In this document: in pieces, positions 15,798 through 23,953 of the stretch
Position numbering within the stretch: the stretch's first letter is position 1
How the letters are laid out: every line of letters begins with the position of its first letter
NCBI GenBank assembly: GCA_016291475.1
Contig: JAEEXJ010000033.1
Location: 1 to 29,103 of the forward strand
Reading direction: 5' to 3'
DNA length: 29,103 nt
From: Lachnospiraceae bacterium
GTDB lineage: Bacteria; Bacillota_A; Clostridia; Lachnospirales; Lachnospiraceae
Notes under the pieces: model-generated
The model's input: only the letters and a program-made list of their open reading frames with translations
What the model was told of the DNA's origin: nothing
The model's database searches: none
Position numbers and translations under genes: made by a program

Positions 15798-18107
15798 ATG
15801 AGACGACCGCTTGCGTGGGCGTGTACTGTTATTGTCATGCTGATATATATCGGGGTTGGGTGTAGAATCTTGCCCTTTAAGAAAAGTATCCGGCTTCCGG
15901 AAGACGGAAGCTTTCTTGCCATAACCGGACGCGTCCAAAATATAACCGACAAATACATAGTAATAAAATCTGAGGATTCAGGAACATACATGGCCTATAT
16001 GGACAACATCCCGGACGATATCAAGCTTGGTGAAGAACTGGCCGTGCAGGGCAAAGTTTCTCTGTTTTCACCTGTCATGAATCCGGGAGGCTTTGATGCG
16101 CTTTCCTATTATGCTTCCAAGGGAATAGACGCCCGTTTGTGGGATGCATCCGTAATCTCAAGTGGTGGCGGTCAATACGTGATAAGGGAACACATGAGAC
16201 GTTTCAGAGAATTGCTGGAAAAGAGACTCTACAGCATATGTCCTGAAAAAGAAGCCTCCATCCTGTGCGATCTTTTGCTTGGCGATAAAGAAGGCATCGA
16301 TGAAAAAACGGAGGAATTGTACAAAAATAACGGAATAGCGCACATCCTGAGCATATCCGGACTTCATATATCCATCCTAGGCATCGGACTATTTGAACTT
16401 CTCAGGAAGATCCGCATGAAACAGGTTCCTGCTGCCATGTGTGCAATGTGCGTTCTGGCGCTTTACGGGATAATGACCGGCATGAGCATTTCTGCGGTAA
16501 GAGCTATCGGAAGCTTCGGCATAAGAATGCTGGCATATCCTGCCAAAAGAACGGCGGATCCACTGACATCCCTTATGCTCATGGCTTCCGTTACGCTTAT
16601 CATTCACCCGGCATATGCCTTTCAGGCAGGATTCCTGTTATCCTATGGTGCTGTCCTGGGAATTCACACATTTCTTCCTGCATTCAGCGGATTAATGAAC
16701 CGGTCATCGGAAAAAGAAATCTTCTATGAACCCGACGGCTTACGCAAAAGATTGAGAAAGATTGCTAAGAAAACATACAGAGTCATAAAGAGCGCATTTA
16801 TCTCAAGTTTCGGTATAATCCTGTTTACTCTGCCCATACAGCTTTATTACTTTTACAAAGTCTCCGTATACAGCGTGTTTCTGAATTTGTTGATACTTCC
16901 CTGTATGTCTTTACTTGTTTTCTCCGCCATGGTGAGCCTTGTACCAGGGCTGGGGATAGCAGCTACGGTATGCTGTTTTCTTTTGGAGATATTCGAGCGT
17001 CTCTGCACATTGGCTGAGACCCTGCCTTTTCATACATGGAATCCGGGCAGACCCGGAAAAGCCGCGGTAGTCTTGTATTACCTTTTCATATTGCTTATTA
17101 CCATTGTACCCAAAGTTACCAAAGTGTCCAAAGTCTGCCGACGCAGTCGTAATACGGTCTCAGATTCTTTTTTAACTCGAATCATTGGTCTCTTCATCGG
17201 TCCGGGATTTAACCGGGCTGCCCCCTTTGCCACCGCATTAGTATGCCTTTTTATGCTTTTTATAATCAGTCTTCCTTTTCCGGCACGTAATACCTCCACG
17301 CAGCTATACGTAGGGCAGGGTAACTGCAATGTGACCATAACGGATGCGGGCGAGGTCTACATCTTTGACGGAGGGTCTACATCGGAAAAATCAGTCGGCG
17401 AGTATACGATCGTGCCATATCTAAGATACAGCGGATTATCCGAGATAGACGGAATATTTCTGTCGCATTCCGACGAAGACCACATAAACGGAATACTGGA
17501 ACTTATCGAAAACAAAGAAAAATGGGGTCTTGAGATAAAAGGAGTATATATCACGCCTCAGATGCGGACAGATACTTCGGAAAATACGGCCACTTTGCTG
17601 AAAGCGTGTGAAGAGAGCGGGATTTCCGTAACGAGCATAAAAGCCGGTGATTCATGGGAAAGCGGCAGCACGGTATTCTGCTGTCTTCATCCTGCCACCG
17701 GATATATTCCCGAAGATCCGAACAGCGGATCCATGGTGATCCTGGCAGAATTCACACCCGCCTCCGGACAATCACACACACTTCTCATCCCCGGAGATGT
17801 ACAGGGTACCGGCGAAACAGCACTGACCGAAGCTGTAAGTGAGTTTTTTGATCATTCAACTCGTCTGGATATATACATAACCGCTCATCATGGCTCTTCC
17901 GGTACCACAACCGAGGAATTTCTTGAGGTTGCCGGGCCACGCCTTGCCATAAACAGCGCAGGCCTTAATAACCGCTATGGTCATCCGAATACCGAAACCT
18001 TAGAGCGTCTTAAAACTTCCGGATGCGCTTACCTGACACTTTATGAAACCGGAGCTGTAACCTTGGACTTTACCGAAAAAGAAATAAAAGTTAGTACCTT
18101 TCTCTAA
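15798..18107 (+). CDS. comEC: ComEC/Rec2 DNA-uptake channel
   Basis: Forms the membrane channel that takes single-stranded DNA into the cell in transformation. From the ATG at 15798 the protein has 769 residues, normal for ComEC. In order: N-terminal membrane helix (RRPLAWACTVIVMLIYIGVG), an OB-like DUF4131 region, the Competence domain (IAHILSISGLHISILGIGLF, then many helices), and a C-terminal metallo-beta-lactamase-like domain with HSDEDH (His557 to His562) and ITAHHGSSGT. I prefer 15798 because GGAGG stands 4 nt upstream and the protein then starts in ComEC style. The frame stays open back to an ATG at 15621, giving 59 polar residues of doubtful reality. ComEA is encoded at 8.6 kb. Confidence 0.93.
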   Translation: MRRPLAWACTVIVMLIYIGVGCRILPFKKSIRLPEDGSFLAITGRVQNITDKYIVIKSEDSGTYMAYMDNIPDDIKLGEELAVQGKVSLFSPVMNPGGFDALSYYASKGIDARLWDASVISSGGGQYVIREHMRRFRELLEKRLYSICPEKEASILCDLLLGDKEGIDEKTEELYKNNGIAHILSISGLHISILGIGLFELLRKIRMKQVPAAMCAMCVLALYGIMTGMSISAVRAIGSFGIRMLAYPAKRTADPLTSLMLMASVTLIIHPAYAFQAGFLLSYGAVLGIHTFLPAFSGLMNRSSEKEIFYEPDGLRKRLRKIAKKTYRVIKSAFISSFGIILFTLPIQLYYFYKVSVYSVFLNLLILPCMSLLVFSAMVSLVPGLGIAATVCCFLLEIFERLCTLAETLPFHTWNPGRPGKAAVVLYYLFILLITIVPKVTKVSKVCRRSRNTVSDSFLTRIIGLFIGPGFNRAAPFATALVCLFMLFIISLPFPARNTSTQLYVGQGNCNVTITDAGEVYIFDGGSTSEKSVGEYTIVPYLRYSGLSEIDGIFLSHSDEDHINGILELIENKEKWGLEIKGVYITPQMRTDTSENTATLLKACEESGISVTSIKAGDSWESGSTVFCCLHPATGYIPEDPNSGSMVILAEFTPASGQSHTLLIPGDVQGTGETALTEAVSEFFDHSTRLDIYITAHHGSSGTTTEEFLEVAGPRLAINSAGLNNRYGHPNTETLERLKTSGCAYLTLYETGAVTLDFTEKEIKVSTFL

Positions 18108-18218
18108 CCTCTGTCAGAGCGTTATACCCGGAAAAGGTAATCTTTGATTCCGCAGTTTGATCAGTCAAGTTAATGAAAACAACACAAGTGCACATCGAAA
18201 GTATAGAAAGGGAATAAC

Positions 18219-19043
18219 ATGCTACGAAAATCAGATATTGAAAATGAAAAAGTTTTCTTAGAGAAGAGCATTCAAAATGTTGAAAAAGAATTGGAAATCC
18301 TCATGAAAAAAGTCCCTGAAGGAGCAAAACTGCACTCTTTCAGGCACAGAAACAAATATCAATACTTTATGCGAACCGATTCAACTGATGCAAATGGTAT
18401 ATATTTAAAAGTAAAAGACAGAAAACGCGCCATAACACTTGCTCAGATAGAATATTACGAGAAGCTGCTGGAAGGATTAAAGTCTGCTGTGTCTGCTATC
18501 GATCAGCTGAGCATCAATTGTGCAGACTCGGTTTTCGAATCCGCAACCAACAGACTGTCTCCGGGAAAAAGGGAATTGATCAACCCTCCATATATTTCCG
18601 ACGAAAGCTTTATTTCAAAATGGAAAAATCTGGAATATGCACATATGGATTTCAATCCTGACTACCCGGAATACTACACCAGGCAGAACTTAAGGGTCAG
18701 ATCAAAATCCGAAATGATAATAGCTGATATATTGGATGAAGCAGGTATCCCATTTCTGTATGAAAAGCCGCTTCATCTTAAGACTGGATCTGTCCATCCG
18801 GATTTTACCCTGTTGAATATCAAAACCCGTAAAGAACTTTATTGGGAACACTTGGGCATGATGGATGATATCGACTACAGAAATAATGCCTTTTTGAAAC
18901 TCAGGAATTATGAAGCAAACGGGCTATATCCCTACGACTCGGTTATCTGGACTTTTGAAACCGGAAAATATCCGCTAAACACAAGGGAAATTCGGAAAAT
19001 GGTCAAGAAACTTAAATGTTCTTTAGGCTATGACTCGGAGTAG
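18219..19043 (+). CDS. PD-(D/E)XK-like putative nuclease, unknown role
   Basis: A 274-residue soluble protein. The N-terminal 100 residues are helical and charged, probably coiled coil (ENEKVFLEKSIQNVEKELEIL). The C-terminal half shows a nuclease-like core: RSKSEMIIADILDEAGIPFLYEKPL (Glu165), then HPDFTLL (Asp195), then ELYWEHLGMMD (Glu210, His211). The spacing E...PD...E fits PD-(D/E)XK enzymes; the usual Lys is replaced, since the motif reads EHLG. The same core occurs in hypothetical proteins of clostridia, as I recall. AAAGGGA precedes the start. It lies 111 nt after comEC on the same strand, and its stop codon touches the inverted 73-bp repeat. A DNA-processing role is inferred from the fold only. 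Confidence 0.7.
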   Translation: MLRKSDIENEKVFLEKSIQNVEKELEILMKKVPEGAKLHSFRHRNKYQYFMRTDSTDANGIYLKVKDRKRAITLAQIEYYEKLLEGLKSAVSAIDQLSINCADSVFESATNRLSPGKRELINPPYISDESFISKWKNLEYAHMDFNPDYPEYYTRQNLRVRSKSEMIIADILDEAGIPFLYEKPLHLKTGSVHPDFTLLNIKTRKELYWEHLGMMDDIDYRNNAFLKLRNYEANGLYPYDSVIWTFETGKYPLNTREIRKMVKKLKCSLGYDSE

Positions 19044-19153
19044 GGCTGTAGAAATGAAGATTCTGAGGAAGTTTACAGTCCCCTCAGTTGCATAGAGGGA
19101 CCAAAAGCTAGGATTGGACTGTAAAAGCGGAATATCTGATGGGATTTACAGCC
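19043..19153 (-). repeat. Inverted copy (one and a half units) of the 73-bp repeat
   Basis: On the minus strand, 19153-19081 is a full 73-bp unit beginning GGCTGTAAAT and ending GCAACTGAGGG. It is followed by a partial unit, 19080-19043, that stops after the a' arm (CTACAGCCC). Spacing between the two units is again exactly 73. The sequence has drifted from the forward array, but the arms a, a', b' and the TTTTGGTC region of unit 1 are recognisable. It directly abuts the stop codon of the preceding gene. Confidence 0.9.
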
Positions 19154-19289
19154 CCCCTCACTCGATTTCGGTAATCCCATGGCGGCCGGTTCGATTTTTC
19201 CGCCCGGAAACGCTTGCCGCCTCCTCTGAAAGCCCCACTGTCCAAGGTTATGTAACCCTACATTTTCCGTGCGTTTTCCGTGGTTTGTC
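19154..19289. other. Gene-free interval between the repeat and the mscL promoter
   Basis: No convincing open frame, RNA gene or strong hairpin is seen. Together with the repeat at 19043-19153 and the mscL leader it makes a gap of about 325 nt without a gene. Local GC is raised around 19180-19225. Confidence 0.6.
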
Positions 19290-19318
19290 TTGATAGAGAC
19301 ATGCAAACTTGGTACAAT
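19290..19318 (+). promoter_or_regulatory. Sigma-A promoter of mscL
   Basis: TTGATA (19290-19295), a 17-nt spacer, and TACAAT (19313-19318) preceded by TGG, giving an extended -10 character. The predicted start is near 19325, with a leader of about 45 nt. Confidence 0.75.
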
Positions 19319-19368
19319 ATTTGCGGTTCGTTCAGAACCTGTAAGTTGTCCCGAAAGGAGTTATTATC

Positions 19369-19827
19369 ATGGCAGAAAACGAAAAGAAAACAACCGTAAA
19401 AGCAGCAGAAAAAACAAAGGGTTTTGTAGGTGAATTCAAGAAATTCATCATGCGCGGAAATGTTATCGACCTGGCAGTCGGTGTTATCATCGGTGCCGCA
19501 TTCGGTAATATCGTAACAGCGCTCACCGAGAATGTTATCAATCCCCTTATCGGATGCATCGGTAATCCCGAGGTTGAAGGCTTTGTGATCCCCCTCATCA
19601 AAGGCCAGGAAATCAATCTTGGAGCATTCCTTACCGCAGTTATCAACTTCCTGATAATGGCATTCGTCCTTTTCATTATCGTAAAGGCCATGAACAAAGC
19701 TATGACCGTTGGCAAGAAGAAAGAGGCTGAAGCAGCTCCTACCACCAAGATCTGCCCCTTCTGCAAGAGCGAGATCAACAAGGATGCTACCAGATGCCCT
19801 CACTGCACATCAGAGCTTGACAAATAA
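19369..19827 (+). CDS. mscL: Large-conductance mechanosensitive channel with C-terminal zinc ribbon
   Basis: A pressure-relief channel that opens on hypo-osmotic shock. The 152-residue protein starts with a basic N-terminal helix, then TM1 (FIMRGNVIDLAVGVIIGAAFG, the MscL signature), a periplasm-side loop, and TM2 (FLTAVINFLIMAFVLFIIVKAMN). Instead of the usual charged C-terminal bundle it ends in a zinc-ribbon motif, CPFC...CPHC (Cys129, 132, 143, 146). Such fusions occur in some Bacillota; what the ribbon binds is unknown. AAAGGAG stands before the ATG. The TPR lipoprotein gene begins 4 nt after its stop. Confidence 0.96.
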   Translation: MAENEKKTTVKAAEKTKGFVGEFKKFIMRGNVIDLAVGVIIGAAFGNIVTALTENVINPLIGCIGNPEVEGFVIPLIKGQEINLGAFLTAVINFLIMAFVLFIIVKAMNKAMTVGKKKEAEAAPTTKICPFCKSEINKDATRCPHCTSELDK

Positions 19828-19831
19828 ATTC

Positions 19832-20914
19832 ATGTTAAGAATTCACAACATCCGTAAAAAGAAAACAAACATCAAAGCAGGCACTGCCGTTAAGGCAGCG
19901 CTTGCTTTGTGTATTTGCATGGTTATGACAGGATGCGGAAAAGGATCCGATAACCTTAAAGCGGCATACGAGTGCTTAAATAACCTCGATTATGTCGGAG
20001 CATTAAACTGCCTTGCAAACGCAGAAGAAGCAGGCGAAGATGCGAGACAGATCGCAAGAGCAAGGGGAATAGCTTATATCGGACAGGCCGATTATGTAAG
20101 CGCATCCCAGCAGTTTGTTGTTGCACTTCAGTCGGGAACCGGATACCCCGATGCAATGGATGTGGATATCAACTACTACCTTGCGGCATCATATGACTGC
20201 ATCGGAGATTTTGCTTCCGCGGAAGACAGATACAACGCAATAATCAATTACTGCGACGATACCGAAAGCTACCTTCTCAGAGCTTCAGCCAGACTTAAAC
20301 AGGGCGACTTCGAGAACGCAGTTTCCGACTTCAACGTAGTTATTTCCAGAAATCCCGACGATTACGATACCCTCATCGGAATATACGAAATGCTTTCAGC
20401 GATAGGATATCGAGAGGCGGGACTCGAATATATCAAGAACGCAATTGCGGGCGACAGCGGCAAGATGACCGATTCCGAAAAAGGCCGCATGTACTACTAC
20501 CTCGGTGAATACACACAGGCCGCTGCACTTCTTGAGAGTGCAAGAAATGCGGACAGCTCGGTTACCAGTTCTCTTTTCCTCGGAAGGACATATGAGGCAA
20601 TGGGAGAGTACAACTACGCCGCAAATGTCTACGAGAGCTACATCGGCTCGAAGGGCGCGAATTCGGAGCTTTACGATCAGCTCGGACTTTGCAGACTTAA
20701 AATGGGAGAATACGAAGCAGCGCTTGAAGCGTTCAAGGCAGGAATCGAGGCAGACGACGGAACCTTTGCCAAGAGCCTTGAATACAATCAGGCCATCGCT
20801 TATGAATATACAGCAGATTTCGAAACCGCACGCGAGCTCATCAGAGCATACCTCGCAAAATATCCTGACGACCAGGAAGCGGCAAGAGAGCTTACATTCT
20901 TAGAGACAAGATAG
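19832..20914 (+). CDS. Tetratricopeptide-repeat lipoprotein
   Basis: The 360-residue protein has a signal peptide with lipobox MVMTGC (Cys35). The remainder is a chain of TPR helices: for example ALNCLANAEEAGEDARQIARARGIAYIGQADYVSA, then DFASAEDRYNAIINY, then GDFENAVSDFNVVISRNPDDYD, then GEYEAALEAFKAGIEADDG. TPR proteins are scaffolds; partner unknown. I start it at the ATG at 19832, right after mscL, because this puts the signal peptide at the N-terminus. The same frame is open further upstream inside mscL but encodes no sensible protein. There is no good ribosome site, which fits coupled translation from mscL. Confidence 0.85.
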   Translation: MLRIHNIRKKKTNIKAGTAVKAALALCICMVMTGCGKGSDNLKAAYECLNNLDYVGALNCLANAEEAGEDARQIARARGIAYIGQADYVSASQQFVVALQSGTGYPDAMDVDINYYLAASYDCIGDFASAEDRYNAIINYCDDTESYLLRASARLKQGDFENAVSDFNVVISRNPDDYDTLIGIYEMLSAIGYREAGLEYIKNAIAGDSGKMTDSEKGRMYYYLGEYTQAAALLESARNADSSVTSSLFLGRTYEAMGEYNYAANVYESYIGSKGANSELYDQLGLCRLKMGEYEAALEAFKAGIEADDGTFAKSLEYNQAIAYEYTADFETARELIRAYLAKYPDDQEAARELTFLETR

Positions 20915-20923
20915 GAGACAGAA

Positions 20924-21850
20924 ATGATCGGAGAACTTATTAAAGGAATCAAGAAAACCGAGGCACCCATCGTAGTAGGCCTTGATCCCAATTTAAACTT
21001 TGTACCCGAATTTATTAAAAAGAATGCATACGCACAGGCCGGTGAGACCTTGGAAGGTGCGGCACTTGCATTCAAAGAATATAACAAAGGACTCATTGAT
21101 GCCATCGAAGGACTCGTTCCCGCTGTAAAGCCCCAGATCGCAATGTACGAGCAGCTTGGTCTTCCCGGACTTGAAGTCTTCAAGTGGACCGTGGATTACG
21201 CTCACGAAAAAGGACTTGTCGTCATCGGTGATATCAAAAGAGGAGACATTGGTTCTACTTCCGAGATGTACGCTGTAGGACATATCGGAAAGACACAGAT
21301 CGGCGCAAACTCGATCGCAGCATTTAACGAAGATATCGTAACTGTTAACCCTTACCTCGGATCCGACGGAGTCATGCCCTTCGTAAAAGTATGTAAGGCT
21401 GAAAATAAAGGAATCTTCGTACTTGTAAAAACTTCAAACCCTTCAAGCGGAGAGTTCCAGGACAGAACCATTGACGGCAAGGCTCTCTATGAACTCGTAG
21501 CAGAGAAGGTTACCGAGTGGGGATCGGATGTGATCGATCCCGAGACCGGATATTCCGAAGTCGGCGCTGTTGTTGGTGCTACTTACCCCGAACAGGGCAA
21601 GATCCTCAGAAAGCTTATGCCCAAGAACTTTATCCTGGTTCCCGGATATGGCGCACAGGGCGGTAAAGGAGCAGACCTCGTTCATTTCTTTAACGAGGAC
21701 GGACTGGGTGCCATCGTTAATTCTTCCCGCGGAATAATCGCGGCTTATAAACAGGAAAAGTATGCACAGTGCGGAGAAGAAGGATATGCCGAGGCAGCAA
21801 GACTTGCTGTTCTTGATATGAAAGAAGATCTCAAACAGGCTATAGGTTAA
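20924..21850 (+). CDS. pyrF: Orotidine 5'-phosphate decarboxylase
   Basis: Converts OMP to UMP, the last step of de novo pyrimidine synthesis. It has 308 residues, as in the longer type-2 form of the family. The catalytic tetrad motif is VIGDIKRGDIGST (Asp103, Lys105, Asp108). PIVVGLDPN at the start and FVLVKTSNPSSGEFQD are further signatures. AGGAG lies before the ATG, 9 nt after the TPR lipoprotein gene. Other pyr genes are not in the window. Confidence 0.96.
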   Translation: MIGELIKGIKKTEAPIVVGLDPNLNFVPEFIKKNAYAQAGETLEGAALAFKEYNKGLIDAIEGLVPAVKPQIAMYEQLGLPGLEVFKWTVDYAHEKGLVVIGDIKRGDIGSTSEMYAVGHIGKTQIGANSIAAFNEDIVTVNPYLGSDGVMPFVKVCKAENKGIFVLVKTSNPSSGEFQDRTIDGKALYELVAEKVTEWGSDVIDPETGYSEVGAVVGATYPEQGKILRKLMPKNFILVPGYGAQGGKGADLVHFFNEDGLGAIVNSSRGIIAAYKQEKYAQCGEEGYAEAARLAVLDMKEDLKQAIG

Positions 21851-21863
21851 GAGGCAGATGTCT

Positions 21864-23309
21864 ATGAAAAAAATACTGTTTGTCGCATCTGAAGGCGTTC
21901 CCTTTGTCAAAACCGGCGGACTTGCAGACGTTGTAGGTTCACTTCCCAAATATCTCGATAAGAGATACTTTGATGTAAGGGTATTTCTGCCCAAGTATGC
22001 ATGTATGAAGCAGGAGATGAAGGATAAGCTCCAGTACATCGATTCCTTCTACATGGACTATAACTGGCAGAATATTTACGTCGGCCTTTTCAAGGCAGAA
22101 GTCGACGGAATTACGTATTATTTTATCGACAACGAATACTATTTCAGCGGCCCCAAGGTTTACAACGACGATCCCAGGTACGAGATCGAAAGATATACCT
22201 ACTTCTGCAAGGCGGTTCTGTCATCACTTCCCATACTTGATTTCAGACCTGACCTCATTCATTGCCACGACTGGCAGACCGGACTTATTCCCGTATACCT
22301 CAAGGAGCGTTTTGCGGGCGGAGAGTTCTATCGCGGCATCAAGACAGTCATTACGATCCACAACCTCAAATTCCAGGGTAAGTGGGATGTTAAAACAGTT
22401 AAAAATATTACGGGTCTCCCCGATTACTACTTCACTCCCGATAAGCTGGAGTCTTACAAGGATGCCAACCTTTTGAAGGGCGGTATTGTTTTCGCGGATG
22501 CGGTAACTACGGTCAGCAACACTTATGCGGAGGAAATTAAGACCAAGTTCTACGGTGAGGGTCTGGACGGTCTTTTAAACGCGCGCAGCAATTCGCTCAG
22601 AGGTATTGTAAACGGAATCGACTACAGCAAGTTTGATCCCGCAACAGATCCCTATCTGGTAAAAAATTACGACGCGTCAAATTTCCGCAGAGAAAAGTCC
22701 AAGAATAAGAAAGCTCTTCAGGAACAGCTCGGACTTACCGTCGATGAAAAGAAGATGATGATCGGAATAGTCTCAAGACTTACCGACCAGAAGGGTTTCG
22801 ATCTCATTGCATATGTGATGGATGAACTATGCAGGGATGATGTTCAGATCGTTGTTCTCGGAACAGGTGCGGAACAGTACGAGAACATGTTCAGACATTT
22901 CGACTGGAAATATGCGGATAAAGTTTCCGCTAACATTTACTACTCGGATGAGCTTTCAGACAGGATCTATGCCTCCAGTGATGCATTCCTGATGCCTTCA
23001 CTTTTCGAGCCCTGCGGACTATCACAGCTCATCGCACTCAGATACGGTACCATTCCCATCGTAAGGGAGACCGGAGGACTTAAAGACACCGTCATTCCTT
23101 ACAACGAGTACGAAGGCACGGGTACCGGCTTCTCGTTCGTTAACTACAATGCCCACGAGATGCTCTACACAATCCGATATGCTGAAAAGATTTACTACGA
23201 CCGTAGAAGAGAGTGGAACAAGATGGTGGACAGAGCGATGGCGGCGAACTTTTCATGGGAGGTTTCCTCAAATCAGTACCAAAACATGTACGACTGGCTC
23301 ATTGGTTAA
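21864..23309 (+). CDS. glgA: Glycogen synthase (ADP-glucose type, GT5)
   Basis: Transfers glucose from ADP-glucose to a growing alpha-1,4-glucan. It has 481 residues from the ATG at 21864. The N-terminal signature KKILFVASEGVPFVKTGGLADVVG holds the KxGGL nucleotide-sugar motif. HCHDWQTGLIPVYL, GIVNGIDYSKFDP, and the C-terminal catalytic region MPSLFEPCGLSQLIALRYG and ETGGLKDTV are all present. An ATG two codons earlier (21858) is possible, but GAGG stands only 3 nt before it and 9 nt before 21864. It closes this transcript; a terminator follows. Confidence 0.96.
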   Translation: MKKILFVASEGVPFVKTGGLADVVGSLPKYLDKRYFDVRVFLPKYACMKQEMKDKLQYIDSFYMDYNWQNIYVGLFKAEVDGITYYFIDNEYYFSGPKVYNDDPRYEIERYTYFCKAVLSSLPILDFRPDLIHCHDWQTGLIPVYLKERFAGGEFYRGIKTVITIHNLKFQGKWDVKTVKNITGLPDYYFTPDKLESYKDANLLKGGIVFADAVTTVSNTYAEEIKTKFYGEGLDGLLNARSNSLRGIVNGIDYSKFDPATDPYLVKNYDASNFRREKSKNKKALQEQLGLTVDEKKMMIGIVSRLTDQKGFDLIAYVMDELCRDDVQIVVLGTGAEQYENMFRHFDWKYADKVSANIYYSDELSDRIYASSDAFLMPSLFEPCGLSQLIALRYGTIPIVRETGGLKDTVIPYNEYEGTGTGFSFVNYNAHEMLYTIRYAEKIYYDRRREWNKMVDRAMAANFSWEVSSNQYQNMYDWLIG

Positions 23310-23331
23310 AACCGCATGAATACAGGCTTTT

Positions 23332-23366
23332 AAGGCGTTTTTCCTTTATGGAGAAACGCCTTTTTG
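23332..23366 (+). terminator. Intrinsic terminator after glgA
   Basis: The 13-bp stem AAGGCGTTTTTCC (23332-23344) pairs with 23350-23362 at 12 of 13 positions, with a 5-nt loop, and runs into TTTTT. It marks the boundary between the housekeeping block and the accessory-looking block. Confidence 0.88.
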
Positions 23367-23425
23367 CAACTAAAGATCCGACGGATCTAAAGTGAGTTTT
23401 TCTTCTGTGATAGATTAACTTATCG

Positions 23426-23431
23426 TATAAT
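23426..23431 (+). promoter_or_regulatory. Candidate -10 of the Imm51-like gene
   Basis: Consensus TATAAT, 40 nt before the start codon. The -35 at 17-nt spacing is poor (TTCTGT). Confidence 0.45.
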
Positions 23432-23470
23432 TTAAGATGATATGTAAATATATCACGATGGAGGTACGCT

Positions 23471-23833
23471 ATGTCAGAATATGCAAAACTCATAATCAGT
23501 GAAGACTATATCTCGGTATCATTCGATGCCGGTAATGAAGATATCCGGGCAATCGGATCCAAAATGAATGAGATCTGCGATGCCGCCTATATGAACGGAT
23601 ACAACTGGGATGCGTTCTTTAACTTCTATCTCGGACAAAATGCACCCGAGATCCTGGATGTGATCGAATCAGATCCCGAAGCTGATATGTACAGTGTTTA
23701 TATAGAGGAAGTCAACAATGAGACAAAGGCACTGGCTGAGCAGCTTGCAGAGATTATAGACGAGCTTCTTAATGATGAAGAACAGATCCTTTCTTTTGTC
23801 AAAGCTAACGCGGATGATATTGAGTGGGACTAA
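23471..23833 (+). CDS. Small acidic protein, Imm51-like (possible immunity protein)
   Basis: A 120-residue soluble, acidic protein. The core AAYMNGYNWDAFFNFYL followed by SDPEADMYSVYIEE resembles the NGYdW...DPEa pattern I associate with immunity protein family Imm51, found in polymorphic-toxin loci. Members are also often orphans without a toxin, as here: no toxin gene is seen on either side. GGAGG precedes the ATG. It sits right after the glgA terminator with its own -10. The family call is from memory of the pattern and is moderate. Confidence 0.6.
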   Translation: MSEYAKLIISEDYISVSFDAGNEDIRAIGSKMNEICDAAYMNGYNWDAFFNFYLGQNAPEILDVIESDPEADMYSVYIEEVNNETKALAEQLAEIIDELLNDEEQILSFVKANADDIEWD

Positions 23834-23880
23834 CTAATTTGAATGATTTCAGCAGTAGACTTTGAGTAGACTTTAGAGAT

Positions 23881-23943
23881 ATGGAAAGCGATAAGAAAAA
23901 GGTATATGAAGAATATTCGCCTGATAGCGCGGAACAGGTCTAA
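23881..23943 (+). other. Tiny open frame, probably a gene remnant
   Basis: ATG at 23881 opens 20 codons (MESDKKKVYEEYSPDSAEQV) ending just before the next gene's ribosome site. It is too short to judge and has no convincing Shine-Dalgarno. It could be a leader peptide or the scar of a lost gene. Confidence 0.2.
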
Positions 23944-23953
23944 GAGGAATATT

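Noticed and set aside
19258..19803. Minus-strand frame of 181 codons over mscL
   Set aside because: Opposite a complete MscL with its own promoter and ribosome site; a shadow frame.
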